This document shows positions 25,378-33,127 of a stretch of 64,000 nt of DNA, one piece after another (within the stretch, counting starts at the first letter, position 1; every line of letters starts with the position of its first letter). The notes beneath the pieces are model-generated. The model was not told the origin of the DNA and ran no database searches. It saw only the letters and a list, made by a program, of their open reading frames with translations. Location: the NCBI GenBank assembly GCA_036383895.1, contig DASVNK010000025.1, forward strand, positions 186,001 through 250,000, given 5' to 3'. The stretch comes from DASVNK01 sp036383895. Its GTDB lineage: Bacteria > Verrucomicrobiota > Verrucomicrobiia > Limisphaerales > SXQI01. A program made the position numbers and the translations under genes.

Positions 25378-25495
25378 TGCAGCATTGTATCAACAAAGGC
25401 TACCATTTCCGCGAGCAGATCGTTCACGCGAACTGTAAGCCCGAGAATACGGTATCCGTCAGGTTCCACGCATACTATAATCCACTTCATAGGTC

Positions 25496-25723
25496 ATGCA
25501 CATCGGCTTGCGCATCATCCGCGAGAAAGCATCGGAAACCTACTCCACCCGCGAAGAGGAGCAATTGCGTCAGTGCGTCTTATCTGCACCGGGCGTCACA
25601 ACCGTTAAAGAGGTTGCCAGACATTCTCGGGGCGGTTACTCCCTCACCGTGGAAGCGAGCCGTGAGAGCATCGACGCGATTGCGTCGCACATTTCAGCGG
25701 CCGGGTATCGCCTTGTTTTTTGA
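25496..25723 (+). CDS. Small hypothetical protein
   Basis: The 75-residue protein (MHIGLRIIREKASETYSTR) has an alternating strand-helix pattern (VTTVKEVARHSRGGYSLTVEASRESIDAIASHISAAGYRLVF) that could fold as a small ferredoxin-like sandwich. No family is recognised. It lies 35 bases before the next plus-strand gene and may form a pair with it. Confidence 0.45.
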   Translation: MHIGLRIIREKASETYSTREEEQLRQCVLSAPGVTTVKEVARHSRGGYSLTVEASRESIDAIASHISAAGYRLVF

Positions 25724-25758
25724 TCATTTAGCATCGTAGGCGGCTTCGCTCATCACTA

Positions 25759-26253
25759 ATGTCATTTATCCTTTCAGCACAAAGAGAGCCTCAGACGATC
25801 ACGAAAGCCTTCGAGCTTTATCGCGCGTATCTGGCCAGCAACGCCACGCGCTTTCCGATCGGAGCTCATGCGCTCGCCACGTCCCCCTGGTATTTCGACC
25901 CAAGCGACCACCGTTGCCCACACGATGCGTGGCTTGAGAGCATCACGATTACAGAGCCTGCACGTGGAGAGCGGAACGAGCACCGTGTCACAGCGATTCG
26001 CATTCGGCTCTTGGGAGCATACCACGATGGCTACATCGAATTGTTCTACTCGCAGGTAATTCGCTACTCCTTAAGCAGTCCGTCTTCCTTACGCGGCCTC
26101 GGTGACTGGCTTTACGATGAATTCCGTGTTGCTCCGGGAGGACACCTGATTCACGAGATCGAGTGGGCAGGTTTTCCTGGCTATGAGGGTTCGCGCTGGA
26201 TTATCGAAGCTTCAGACATAGAGTTTCGGTGGATTCCACGATCCGCCGCCTAA
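25759..26253 (+). CDS. Hypothetical protein
   Basis: The 164-residue cytosolic protein starts MSFILSAQREPQTITKAF and is rich in aromatic residues (SPWYFDPSDHRCPHDAWLESI, GDWLYDEFRVAPGGH, GSRWIIEASDIEFRWIP). There is no signal peptide and no known motif. It follows a 75-residue unknown gene on the same strand. Small aromatic-rich proteins of this kind often occur as polymorphic-toxin immunity proteins, but nothing in the window supports that here. Confidence 0.5.
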   Translation: MSFILSAQREPQTITKAFELYRAYLASNATRFPIGAHALATSPWYFDPSDHRCPHDAWLESITITEPARGERNEHRVTAIRIRLLGAYHDGYIELFYSQVIRYSLSSPSSLRGLGDWLYDEFRVAPGGHLIHEIEWAGFPGYEGSRWIIEASDIEFRWIPRSAA

Positions 26254-26336
26254 CCCAAGAAAATTCGATCAATCGCGACCCGAGCCTTGTAAAACCTTTG
26301 GTTAGTCCGGTACCCTGCATCCGCAAATCCCACAAT

Positions 26337-26552
26337 ATGAAAACGGTCGCAAACTGCTCAAACCTGTTTGAAGCTCAACGCCTCAAAACCCTTTTGGATT
26401 CCTCCGGCATTCCGTCCTTCATTCCAGACGAAACAATGGCCAGCATCGCTCCGCATCACTTCTATTCTCCGAGTGGAGTCCGCCTCCAGGTAGCAGACGA
26501 ACACGAGTCAGAAGCCAAAAAGCTCATCTCAGAAGACACCCCCGCCGTCTGA
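26337..26552 (+). CDS. DUF2007-type putative signal-transducing protein
   Basis: The 71-residue protein MKTVANCSNLFEAQRLKTLL matches the small DUF2007 family: an N-terminal strand, then LFEAQRLKTLLDSSGIPSFIPDE, and a C-terminal strand-helix (SGVRLQVADEHESEAKKLI). Members are widespread, cytosolic and of unclear role, often described as prokaryotic signal-transducing proteins. The ATG at 26337 is preferred over a longer in-frame start at 26229, because the extra 36 residues overlap the end of the previous gene and look unlike the family. Confidence 0.7.
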   Translation: MKTVANCSNLFEAQRLKTLLDSSGIPSFIPDETMASIAPHHFYSPSGVRLQVADEHESEAKKLISEDTPAV

Positions 26553-26734
26553 CGCTTACGTCTTCGTGTCCTTCGTGCGCTTCGTGGTTGAGATCTTTTC
26601 CTCCGCGCTCCGTGCTGCGAAGCGGCAAATCATTTATCAGTTCTGGTCTGCGTCTCCGCGGTGAATCGCCGCACCGACTCGTCACGCATCACTCATCACT
26701 CATCACTTCGCACTAACGCCGCCCTCTCCAAAAA

Positions 26735-26790
26735 ACTCAGGACTCAGGACTCAGGACTCAGGACTCAGGACTCAGGACTCAGGACTCAGC
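26735..26790. repeat. Tandem heptamer repeat, 8 units of ACTCAGG
   Basis: Eight consecutive copies of ACTCAGG (the last ends in C) run from 26735 to 26790 between the DUF2007 gene and a terminator. Around it (26553-26734) are degenerate phrases CTTCGTGTCCTTCGTG and ATCACTCATCACTCATCAC. They recur loosely near 27540 and 28150 and appear to be eroded simple repeats. No gene is supported in 26553-26915. Confidence 0.85.
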
Positions 26791-26795
26791 ACTTT

Positions 26796-26830
26796 AAAAA
26801 AAGACCCACCCCAGGAACCCAGGGCGGGTT
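26796..26830 (-). terminator. Rho-independent terminator of the Ser/Ala-rich lipoprotein gene
   Basis: On the minus strand AACCCGCCC (26830-26822) pairs, with one G-T wobble, to GGGTGGGTC (26811-26803) and is followed by seven T. It lies about 85 bases past the stop of the lipoprotein gene ending at 26916. Confidence 0.7.
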
Positions 26831-26915
26831 GAAAGCATCCCGTTCAAATTAACCATCGGCCACCAAAAACTTCGCGGCCCTGCCACTCAGCACATCACAG
26901 TTCACCGATCACTGA

Positions 26916-27359
26916 TCACTCATTCTCCGGCTTCACATTGTCCGGATTCTGGTCATCGCCTGTATTCGGTTCCGGCGTAGCCTCTGCACCTTGAACTCCC
27001 TGCTCATTCTGGCTGCTCACCTGCGCACCCACGCTCGATTCACCCGACTGATCCACCTCCACGTTCTGCCCTGCGCTCGTCCCATTCGTCGCAACATTCG
27101 CCGGCACATTCGCCGACGGCGCCGAAGCACTCCCCAAATTATTAAACTGCGTCTCCGGCGATTTATTCTCCGCTCGATTACCTACTGTCCCCACATTCCC
27201 CGATTCCGAAGCCACCCCCGGCTCACTCACCGCCGTGGATGAAGCCGAAGCCCCACTCTCCGTTGTCGCCGAACTCCCCTGCCCATAATCACCCGACTCC
27301 GCACACCCAATCAACAAAGCCGAAGCCACCGCCGCCGTTCCAATCAAAATCTTTCTCAT
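26916..27359 (-). CDS. Low-complexity exported lipoprotein
   Basis: From the ATG at 27359 (MRKILIGTAAVASALLIGCAES) this is a lipoprotein of 147 residues with lipobox LIGC. The mature part is almost entirely disordered, built from S, A, G, N, T, E, Q and V with no hydrophobic core, and ends in an acidic tail (NTGDDQNPDNVKPENE). No domain is visible. It probably forms a flexible surface or periplasmic tether, or a spacer. The frame extends upstream to 27377 but the later ATG gives a standard signal. Confidence 0.65.
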   Translation of the reverse strand: MRKILIGTAAVASALLIGCAESGDYGQGSSATTESGASASSTAVSEPGVASESGNVGTVGNRAENKSPETQFNNLGSASAPSANVPANVATNGTSAGQNVEVDQSGESSVGAQVSSQNEQGVQGAEATPEPNTGDDQNPDNVKPENE

Positions 27360-27641
27360 ACCCCAAACCTCGCCCACGTTAAACCGATCTCAATCAGTCC
27401 CTCCCCTGATATGTAGCGCATCCCGCGTTGCGGCACCAACCTGCCTGTCTCCCGCTCCAACAGTGGCGCGACGCTCCCGCGGAGCAATTCATGCCGGAAC
27501 AGCCGCTTCCCCGCTCTCAGCCTTCCTCGTCCAAAGACGTTTCCGTGTCCTCCTCACTGCTTCGTGTCAATTCGTGTTCATTCGTGGTTTCCTCCAAATA
27601 AAAACTTGCGATTCCAACCCCTTTCCTGCCAAACTCACCCT

Positions 27642-27757
27642 CGCCTGAAAAGATCGGCCCGTGGTTGAATAGAACCTCGCTCGGAAGCGAGATTCCCTTC
27701 ACCCCCGAAAAACAAGCACACCCATAGTGTGCCCAATTCCGGCCCTCTTCTCCGGCG
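27642..27757 (+). ncRNA. Structured repeat element, copy A
   Basis: Outer stem: CGCCTGAAAAGA (27642-27653) with TCTTCTCCGGCG (27746-27757), imperfect. Inner hairpin: CTCGCT-CGGA-AGCGAG (27676-27691). Third hairpin: GCACAC-CCATA-GTGTGC (27716-27732). The inner hairpin is followed by the shared string TTCACCCCCGAA. An ATG (27787, ATGAAAACG) follows 30 bases after the outer stem. Stems differ in sequence from copies B and C but pair in the same way. The flanking genes are both on the minus strand, so no downstream plus-strand gene is obvious. Confidence 0.6.
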
Positions 27758-27959
27758 AAAACGCAAACTGAAAAATGTGATGCACCATGAAAACGCCGCA
27801 AACAACTCGCCGCAACCAAGTCCCAGGGGACGACCGGAAACAGCCCACCGTTTCAACGATGAGTTGCCACCCCGCCTTGCCTCGAAGCTTGAAGTCCCGG
27901 CAGGAACGAAAGAACGCGTCCTGCAACGGAGACCCGCACCTCCGCTCGTTTCCTCGCAT

Positions 27960-28145
27960 CAACACAAATCAACCCAAATCAACACCCACCACACGCCCAA
28001 AAAACACCCAAAAAACACACAGCTCACACACAGCTCACACACAGCTCACACACAGTTCACACACAGCACACACACATGCGCACACACAGCAACCTCCTCA
28101 TCCGCAGCCAGATACAGAAATCAACACCCAAAAAACACCCAAAAA
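27960..28145. repeat. CA-rich simple repeat downstream of element A
   Basis: The stretch contains AACACAAATCAACCCAAATC, then repeated CACACAGCT units (about 28017-28060) and AACACCCAAAAAACACCC. A related CA-rich block follows element C at about 56460-56580. A 207-codon plus-strand frame (27787-28410) runs through it, but its His/Thr/Pro-rich translation is a by-product of the repeat. The rest of the gap 27360-28261 shows no gene. Confidence 0.7.
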
Positions 28146-28261
28146 AATTTCATCCACCCTTCGTGTCCTTCGCGGTCCCAAAATCGAACCGCCCATGCCC
28201 ATGCGGTCCGGTGGGTCCCTCCGTGCCTCCTCCGCTGTGATCTCTGTACTACCAGAAAAAC

Positions 28262-28927
28262 TCACGTTAGCACCGGCAGCGAAAGAAGCCGCACCGCCGC
28301 AAAAACAAATACCGCCAACCCCAGCGCCAGCACCATCCTTCGCACCCACCGCACTTCAAACTTCGCCGCCGTCCCGCCACAAAAAAGCGCGCACGCCAGC
28401 AGCACGGTAATCAGCACATAACTCCGTCCCGTTCGCCCCGCCTCACCGCCCCTCTGCCACAACTGCAGCGCCTCAGCCTCCGCCAACTTCGCCTCCACCA
28501 AAACCTGCGGCTGATACAAATTCGTCACGAACGGATGCGGCAGAGCATTCGCATTCTCAAACGGTTTCATCGCAATCCACGCATCGAACGCTGTTTTCGC
28601 CTCGCCCCGAAATCGATCCGAATAAAACGTCGCCAACGTTTCATTCGACGCCGCGCGAGCATTGATGTGCTCCGTGAACAACAGCACATCCGCCAGCTTC
28701 AATTGATACGACTGGATTTCATTCGCCGCAGCCCTCCGGCTCGCAGCCGCGGACAGATTCGTCAACCGCTGAGACAGCCCCGCCCACGACGCCGCCTGGA
28801 ACGAACACCACGCCGTTCCAATCGTCGCCAGCGAAAGCAACAGCAACACCGCCGGTTCAAAAAGCGAATTCTTCTCCGCCACCTTGCGCGGCGTCGCACG
28901 TTCTAACTCCGCAGTCGTCGCGCTCAT
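28262..28927 (-). CDS. Hypothetical membrane protein (DUF4337-like layout)
   Basis: The 221-residue protein has one membrane helix near the N terminus (SLFEPAVLLLLSLATIGTAWC). A long helical extramembrane region follows (SQRLTNLSAAASRRAAANEIQSYQLKLADVLL), then two closely spaced C-terminal helices (SYVLITVLLACALFCGGTAAKF and MVLALGLAVFVFAAVRLL). This TM - coiled helix - TM - TM layout resembles small DUF4337-like membrane proteins of unknown function. It is flanked by repeats and has no clear operon partner. Confidence 0.65.
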   Translation of the reverse strand: MSATTAELERATPRKVAEKNSLFEPAVLLLLSLATIGTAWCSFQAASWAGLSQRLTNLSAAASRRAAANEIQSYQLKLADVLLFTEHINARAASNETLATFYSDRFRGEAKTAFDAWIAMKPFENANALPHPFVTNLYQPQVLVEAKLAEAEALQLWQRGGEAGRTGRSYVLITVLLACALFCGGTAAKFEVRWVRRMVLALGLAVFVFAAVRLLSLPVLT

Positions 28928-29388
28928 CGGGATTCTTTCAAGTTTCGGCAGTCTCGCGGACTTACCTTGTCATTTTCCGTCTCAGAGAAACCGCCCTCAC
29001 TCCCAAAAAAACTTTGCGCAACAAAACTTCCCCTCCTACTGGCGAAAGTTACAGATCCTGCGTGGTGAATTCTTTTGCGTTGATACCTCTCCTTTCGATC
29101 CTCGCTAACTCGCAAAAGATATCGTTAAAGCGAACATTGCGTTTTAACGGTCCAAAATCGCACTCAATAGAGCCCAATGCGACCTCCCGATCCGCCCCCC
29201 CTAGATGCCATCAGGCATATTCCTAAAAAAATCTTTGCCATTCCCACTACCCGGCATATTTTCTGCACTGCACCAATCCCGATGACTGAGAACATTGCTA
29301 AACAGCCATTTAGAACATCGCGAACACTGCCTACCTGCAGCCAAACCCGCCTGTTTTCAGCCAAATAACCACCCAAGCACCAGCAGTG
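28928..29388. other. Gene-free stretch
   Basis: No gene, RNA or clear repeat was recognised. The first part would hold the promoter of the minus-strand membrane protein and the last part the leader of the M23 peptidase. The stretch has A/T-rich patches (for example CCTAAAAAAATC near 29221) but no convincing -35/-10 pair. Confidence 0.4.
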
Positions 29389-30270
29389 ATGTTACCCTCC
29401 TTCAAAACAGCCTGTCTCGCCGCGCACTCGGCCGTCCGAAATCTGGACACCCTCCGCCGCGTAATAGCCTTTGCCATAACACTCTCCGCTGTTTGCGGAC
29501 TCCACGCCGCAGAGCAAAAGCTCATCAAAATCACCAGCCAGAAGAAAGACGGTGAAACCCAATTCTATCTCGAAAACCTCCAGCACGCCGACGTCACCGT
29601 CACCATCGATCTGGAGCTCAAAAACCTAAACTCCACCGCTCCAGTTCCATACACCGCCACAGTTCCAGCCCGGGAAAAGCTTGCCGCTTTCACCCTCACC
29701 CCCGCCGAAGCCAAGGAAGATTCGAGCTGGTCCTACACCTACTACGCCACCTGGGGCAGCCTCGAAGTCGAGCACGACAACTCCGCCTTTTACCAACTCC
29801 CCTACCCCACCGGCGCATCCTTCCCCGTGAGCCAGGGCTTTCACGGCAAATACAGCCATCACGGCGGCGACTCCTACTCCATCGATTTCAAAATGCCCGA
29901 AGGCAGCCCAATCCACGCATCCCGCGAGGGCGTGATCGTTGGCATTAAAGACGATTCCAACGTCGGCGGTTCCGATAAAAAGTACGAATGGGACGCCAAT
30001 TACATCCTCATCCGCCATTCGGATGGCACTCTCGGCCACTACGTCCATCTGCAAAAAGGCGGCGCGAAAGTAAAGATCGGCGATAAAGTTGCCACCGGCC
30101 AATTCATCGGCCTCTCCGGCAACACCGGCCACTCCACGGGCCCGCACCTCCATTTCGCCGTGTTCAAGGCCGAAAGCGGCAAACAACGCGAAACCATCCC
30201 GGTAAAGTTCCGCACCACCCCGTTAATGGCCGAAGTCCTTTACGAAGGCCGCAGCTACCGCGCTTTCTAA
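29389..30270 (+). CDS. Exported M23-family metallopeptidase (LytM-like)
   Basis: The 293-residue protein has a signal segment VIAFAITLSAVCGLHAAEQ after a longer basic N-terminal part. A beta-sandwich region of about 90 residues follows, then a C-terminal M23 peptidase domain. Zinc-site motifs are HHGGDSYSIDF, GTLGHYVHL and GPHLHFAVF. All three are intact, so it should be an active peptidoglycan endopeptidase in the periplasm. It ends GRSYRAF. It stands alone, 40 bases before the nucleotidyltransferase pair. Confidence 0.9.
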   Translation: MLPSFKTACLAAHSAVRNLDTLRRVIAFAITLSAVCGLHAAEQKLIKITSQKKDGETQFYLENLQHADVTVTIDLELKNLNSTAPVPYTATVPAREKLAAFTLTPAEAKEDSSWSYTYYATWGSLEVEHDNSAFYQLPYPTGASFPVSQGFHGKYSHHGGDSYSIDFKMPEGSPIHASREGVIVGIKDDSNVGGSDKKYEWDANYILIRHSDGTLGHYVHLQKGGAKVKIGDKVATGQFIGLSGNTGHSTGPHLHFAVFKAESGKQRETIPVKFRTTPLMAEVLYEGRSYRAF

Positions 30271-30310
30271 CGAAGTTTACATTGCTAGGTGTTCGCGGCA
30301 TCTTCCTACC

Positions 30311-30862
30311 GTGAGCACCCAGCCCACACTCGCTAAGAAGCTCGGAATGCCCGAGCACATTTCCGCGCTTCTCAGGAAAGCTCAGCGGCTGGGTTTGGAC
30401 GCAGCTTCTCTGGAAACATTAGCAATCCAACGAGGTTGCCGATACTACTCTGACGGCGAAAAGGACCACTCGCCGAACGTTTCCGAAGCTGAATTTTCGA
30501 ATTCTGAATTGGCAATTGCTCTGCTTCACCCGTCCCTTCCGTATCGTCCGCAGAGGATCCGCGTCGGCGCTGCGATGTTGAGCGCGGAAGGTGGCATTCC
30601 GTCGAAAATTGCGCGCCTGGCGATTATGGAAAGAGCGGAGCCAATCGTTGAGTATATCGCACAGTGCGGATCTCGATTCGAACCGGAAAATAGGTTCTGG
30701 AAGGAATTGCTGGCTCAGATCCGCGTCCGAGGAAAGGTGGATTCATCAAATTTGCCGCACCCCACACGCTTTGTCGCTATGACTGGAATTACCCCTCGGG
30801 GTCGCGAACTCGTCACGCAATGGATTCGCCCCGGTCGAACTCCGGCCCTCGTACATGGATAA
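30311..30862 (+). CDS. Unknown protein preceding a nucleotidyltransferase, possible antitoxin-like partner
   Basis: The 183-residue cytosolic protein starts with GTG (MSTQPTLAKKLGMPEHISALL). Its N-terminal helical region (LLRKAQRLGLDAASLETLAIQRGC) could be a DNA- or protein-binding helix pair. A mixed region follows, ending ITPRGRELVTQWIRPGRTPALVHG. No family is recognised with confidence. The stop overlaps the next gene's start by 8 bases (ATGGATAA), so the two are translated together. That arrangement and the partner's fold suggest the antitoxin or accessory half of a two-gene system. An independent HTH motif is not clear. Confidence 0.7.
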   Translation: MSTQPTLAKKLGMPEHISALLRKAQRLGLDAASLETLAIQRGCRYYSDGEKDHSPNVSEAEFSNSELAIALLHPSLPYRPQRIRVGAAMLSAEGGIPSKIARLAIMERAEPIVEYIAQCGSRFEPENRFWKELLAQIRVRGKVDSSNLPHPTRFVAMTGITPRGRELVTQWIRPGRTPALVHG

Positions 30863-31415
30863 TCCCTCTCGAATCCTCACCACCCTCGATCAGCACCTGC
30901 AAAAGATCACCCGCCTTGTCCTCTTTGGGCGCGCGGCAATTTACCTCGGATTCGAAGGAGCACCGCGGGACGTCGCAAAGTCACAAGACGTCGACGTAAT
31001 AATACCAGTGGGAGATGTTCTTGCGGATGATGGAGATTTCTGGGAAGCCCAACAGCGAACAAACAGCGTTTTAGAGGACGCAGGGCTCTATATCACTCAC
31101 TTGTTTAGCTCCGATCAGGTCTTTCTGCGGCGTTCGTGGGAAAAAACCATTGTGCCAATTTACCGCCCACCTACGGAACGCCTCCAACTGTTCCGCCCTG
31201 CCACTTTGGACCTGATTCTTACCAAAATGATGCGCGGCAAAGATGCTCAGGATCTTGCAGATGTTGAGTTCATGGTGCGGCATGACAGAATTACATCACC
31301 GCAAATCGAAGCAGCTTTCTTGGAAGCGGTTCTTCCCGAGGTCCCTGAGCTGAAGGAAGCTTTTGAAACAGCACAACCGCTCGTGCGGAAGATCGTCCAG
31401 AGCTCCCAACTTTAG
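30855..31415 (+). CDS. Nucleotidyltransferase-like protein (DUF6036/AbiEii-like)
   Basis: The 186-residue protein has the minimal polymerase-beta-type nucleotidyltransferase core. LVLFGRAAIYLGF (residues 21-33) carries the GR in place of the usual GS. SQDVDVII has D45 and D47 as the metal-binding pair. LILTKMMRGKDAQDLADVEFMV is the charged helix typical of AbiEii/DUF6036 proteins. Such proteins act as toxins, for example by transferring nucleotides to tRNA, in type IV-like or related TA modules. It is translationally coupled to the preceding unknown gene. The stop abuts the ABC ATPase stop with no spacing. Confidence 0.75.
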   Translation: MDNPSRILTTLDQHLQKITRLVLFGRAAIYLGFEGAPRDVAKSQDVDVIIPVGDVLADDGDFWEAQQRTNSVLEDAGLYITHLFSSDQVFLRRSWEKTIVPIYRPPTERLQLFRPATLDLILTKMMRGKDAQDLADVEFMVRHDRITSPQIEAAFLEAVLPEVPELKEAFETAQPLVRKIVQSSQL

Positions 31416-32399
31416 TTAACGAGCGAAGATCTGGCGGATGATGTCTTCGATGGGGACTTCCTGAATGTCAATGTCTTGCACGGGAAGCGTGTCGAGAAGC
31501 TGTTTGCAGGCAGTCGTCACGCGATCGCGCTTTACCTTGAACTTCACGGCAAGTTCCGTTTTCTCAACAAGTTCGCCGATCCCTTCGAGCTTTGAGGGTT
31601 CGACTGCGACGTGATCCTGGAGGTGGATGGTGACAAGTTTGAAGTCGGCGAATCGATCCAGGACTTCGCTGAGCGCCCCATCAAAGAAGATGGTTCCTTT
31701 ATCGATAATGATCACCCGCTGGCAGAGTTCCTGGATGTCGGCCATGTAGTGGCTGGTGAGGAGGACCGTGGTTTTGCGACGTTTATTGTGTTCGCGAAGG
31801 AACTCGCGGACGGTTTTTTGTGAAATGACATCCAATCCTATGGTGGGTTCGTCGAGGAAAAGGACCTTCGGCTGATGCAACAGCGCCGCGATCAACTCCA
31901 TTTTCATGCGTTCACCAAGAGAAAGCTCGCGGACCATCACGTTAAGCTTTTCTTTTACACCGAGGAGCGAGGTGAGTTCATCGACCGTGCGATCGAAGCG
32001 ATCCTTTTCGATGCCATAAATGCGGGCGTTCAGTTCGAGAGATTCGCGCGCGGGGAGATCCCACCAGAGCTGATTCTTTTGGCCGAGCAGGAGGGCAAAT
32101 TGTCGACGGTAGCCGTCGTGGCGTTCCCACGGTGTGAAACCCAGGACCTTGGCGGTGCCGCTGCTGGGGTAGAGCAGACCGGCGAGCATTTTGAGCGTCG
32201 TGGTTTTACCGGCGCCGTTGGGACCGAGGAAGCCGACTAACTCGCCTTCGGAAACCGTAAACGAAACGTCCTTAGCGGCAGAAACGGTCTCGTATTCGCG
32301 TTTCCAGAGTCCCTTTAGGGCGCCACTGAAGCCGGGCGCCTTCTTGTAGGTGCGGTAAACCTTCGAAAGCCCGCTGACCTGAATTACAGAATCATCCAT
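31416..32399 (-). CDS. ABC-2 type transporter ATP-binding protein
   Basis: The 327-residue ATPase has Walker A GPNGAGKTT (about residues 59-67), signature LSLGERMKME (LSxGER, close to the canonical LSGGQ), Walker B VLFLDEPTIGLD and the H-loop TSHY. The C-terminal 80 residues (DHVAVEPSKLEGIGELVE) form the regulatory extension of NatA/DrrA/CcmA-like exporters. The usual pair of ABC-2 permeases is not downstream; the region after its stop holds convergent unrelated genes. Permease genes may lie elsewhere, or may have been lost or displaced. Confidence 0.92.
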   Translation of the reverse strand: MDDSVIQVSGLSKVYRTYKKAPGFSGALKGLWKREYETVSAAKDVSFTVSEGELVGFLGPNGAGKTTTLKMLAGLLYPSSGTAKVLGFTPWERHDGYRRQFALLLGQKNQLWWDLPARESLELNARIYGIEKDRFDRTVDELTSLLGVKEKLNVMVRELSLGERMKMELIAALLHQPKVLFLDEPTIGLDVISQKTVREFLREHNKRRKTTVLLTSHYMADIQELCQRVIIIDKGTIFFDGALSEVLDRFADFKLVTIHLQDHVAVEPSKLEGIGELVEKTELAVKFKVKRDRVTTACKQLLDTLPVQDIDIQEVPIEDIIRQIFAR

Positions 32400-32413
32400 C
32401 TATCGGGAACAAG

Positions 32414-33052
32414 CTATCGATCTTCCGGCGAATAATCGCGCTTGTAAATCCCGATCACGACTGAATTCGTATCGATTACGAAATTAACCTGGCGAGCTTT
32501 TCGGAGAGACCCACGGCCTTCCTGGTATTCCCAGCCAAGAAAAACGTCTCCGCTCAAATTCAAACCTCGTCGATTTGGTGGACCGAAATACTCTGTGAGT
32601 TCCTCCGCAGTCGTCGCGTTTTTAACGACTCGCTCTAAGTCATCATCTGAGATGAACGATCCCAAGCGCCAGCTCCTCCCCGTCTTTCCTACGATTGTGT
32701 CCGCGTTGTATAAAAATTCCTCAACAGTCCCTGCTGGACTGTAAAGAACATCGACCGAACGCACCTCGAAGGTTTTGGAACCGAGTTTATTGTCGCGGAT
32801 GGCTTCCATGGGCGTTTCGTAGCTTTCTAACGTTCGACCCGTATTGCCTGTATCCACTCGACGTGGCTCACCCAAGATCTTACGGACCTCGCTGGCCTGC
32901 ATTCCAACTTGTATGCGCGCGGCAGACTCGGCAGTGATTTGCCGTTGCTCTTGGTGAACACATCCAATCAGCAAAACTATGGCCAACATCCCGGAGTATA
33001 GAAGGATGCGGTTCCACCGTGGAGAATAGCTTCTGTTGTCCCCAGCTCTCAA
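32414..33052 (-). CDS. BamE/SmpA-like lipoprotein
   Basis: The 212-residue lipoprotein has signal SGMLAIVLLIGC with lipobox LIGC, followed by VHQEQRQ. The mature protein contains a SmpA/OmlA-type motif AARIQVGMQASEVRKILGEP, and then a second similar segment with TTAEELTEYFGPPNRRGLNL. The first 30 residues ahead of the hydrophobic stretch are basic and long for a signal. A role in outer-membrane protein assembly next to BamA is likely by family; two copies of the fold in one chain are unusual. It lies 14 bases upstream of the ABC ATPase gene on the same strand. Confidence 0.75.
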   Translation of the reverse strand: MRAGDNRSYSPRWNRILLYSGMLAIVLLIGCVHQEQRQITAESAARIQVGMQASEVRKILGEPRRVDTGNTGRTLESYETPMEAIRDNKLGSKTFEVRSVDVLYSPAGTVEEFLYNADTIVGKTGRSWRLGSFISDDDLERVVKNATTAEELTEYFGPPNRRGLNLSGDVFLGWEYQEGRGSLRKARQVNFVIDTNSVVIGIYKRDYSPEDR

Positions 33053-33127
33053 TCGAAGGATTAACTCGCGACGTTTAAAGGGCGGGAACTCTAAACCCCT
33101 GGATTACGTGACACTCGATTCAGGAAC

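Noticed and set aside
26735..26790. Possible CRISPR-like array
   Set aside because: Repeats are 7 bases with no spacers; it is a simple tandem repeat. The CA-rich blocks also lack spacers. No cas genes.
27787..28410. 207-codon frame downstream of element A
   Set aside because: It runs through CA-rich repeats, gives His/Thr-rich sequence and ends antisense to the membrane protein gene; there is no domain.
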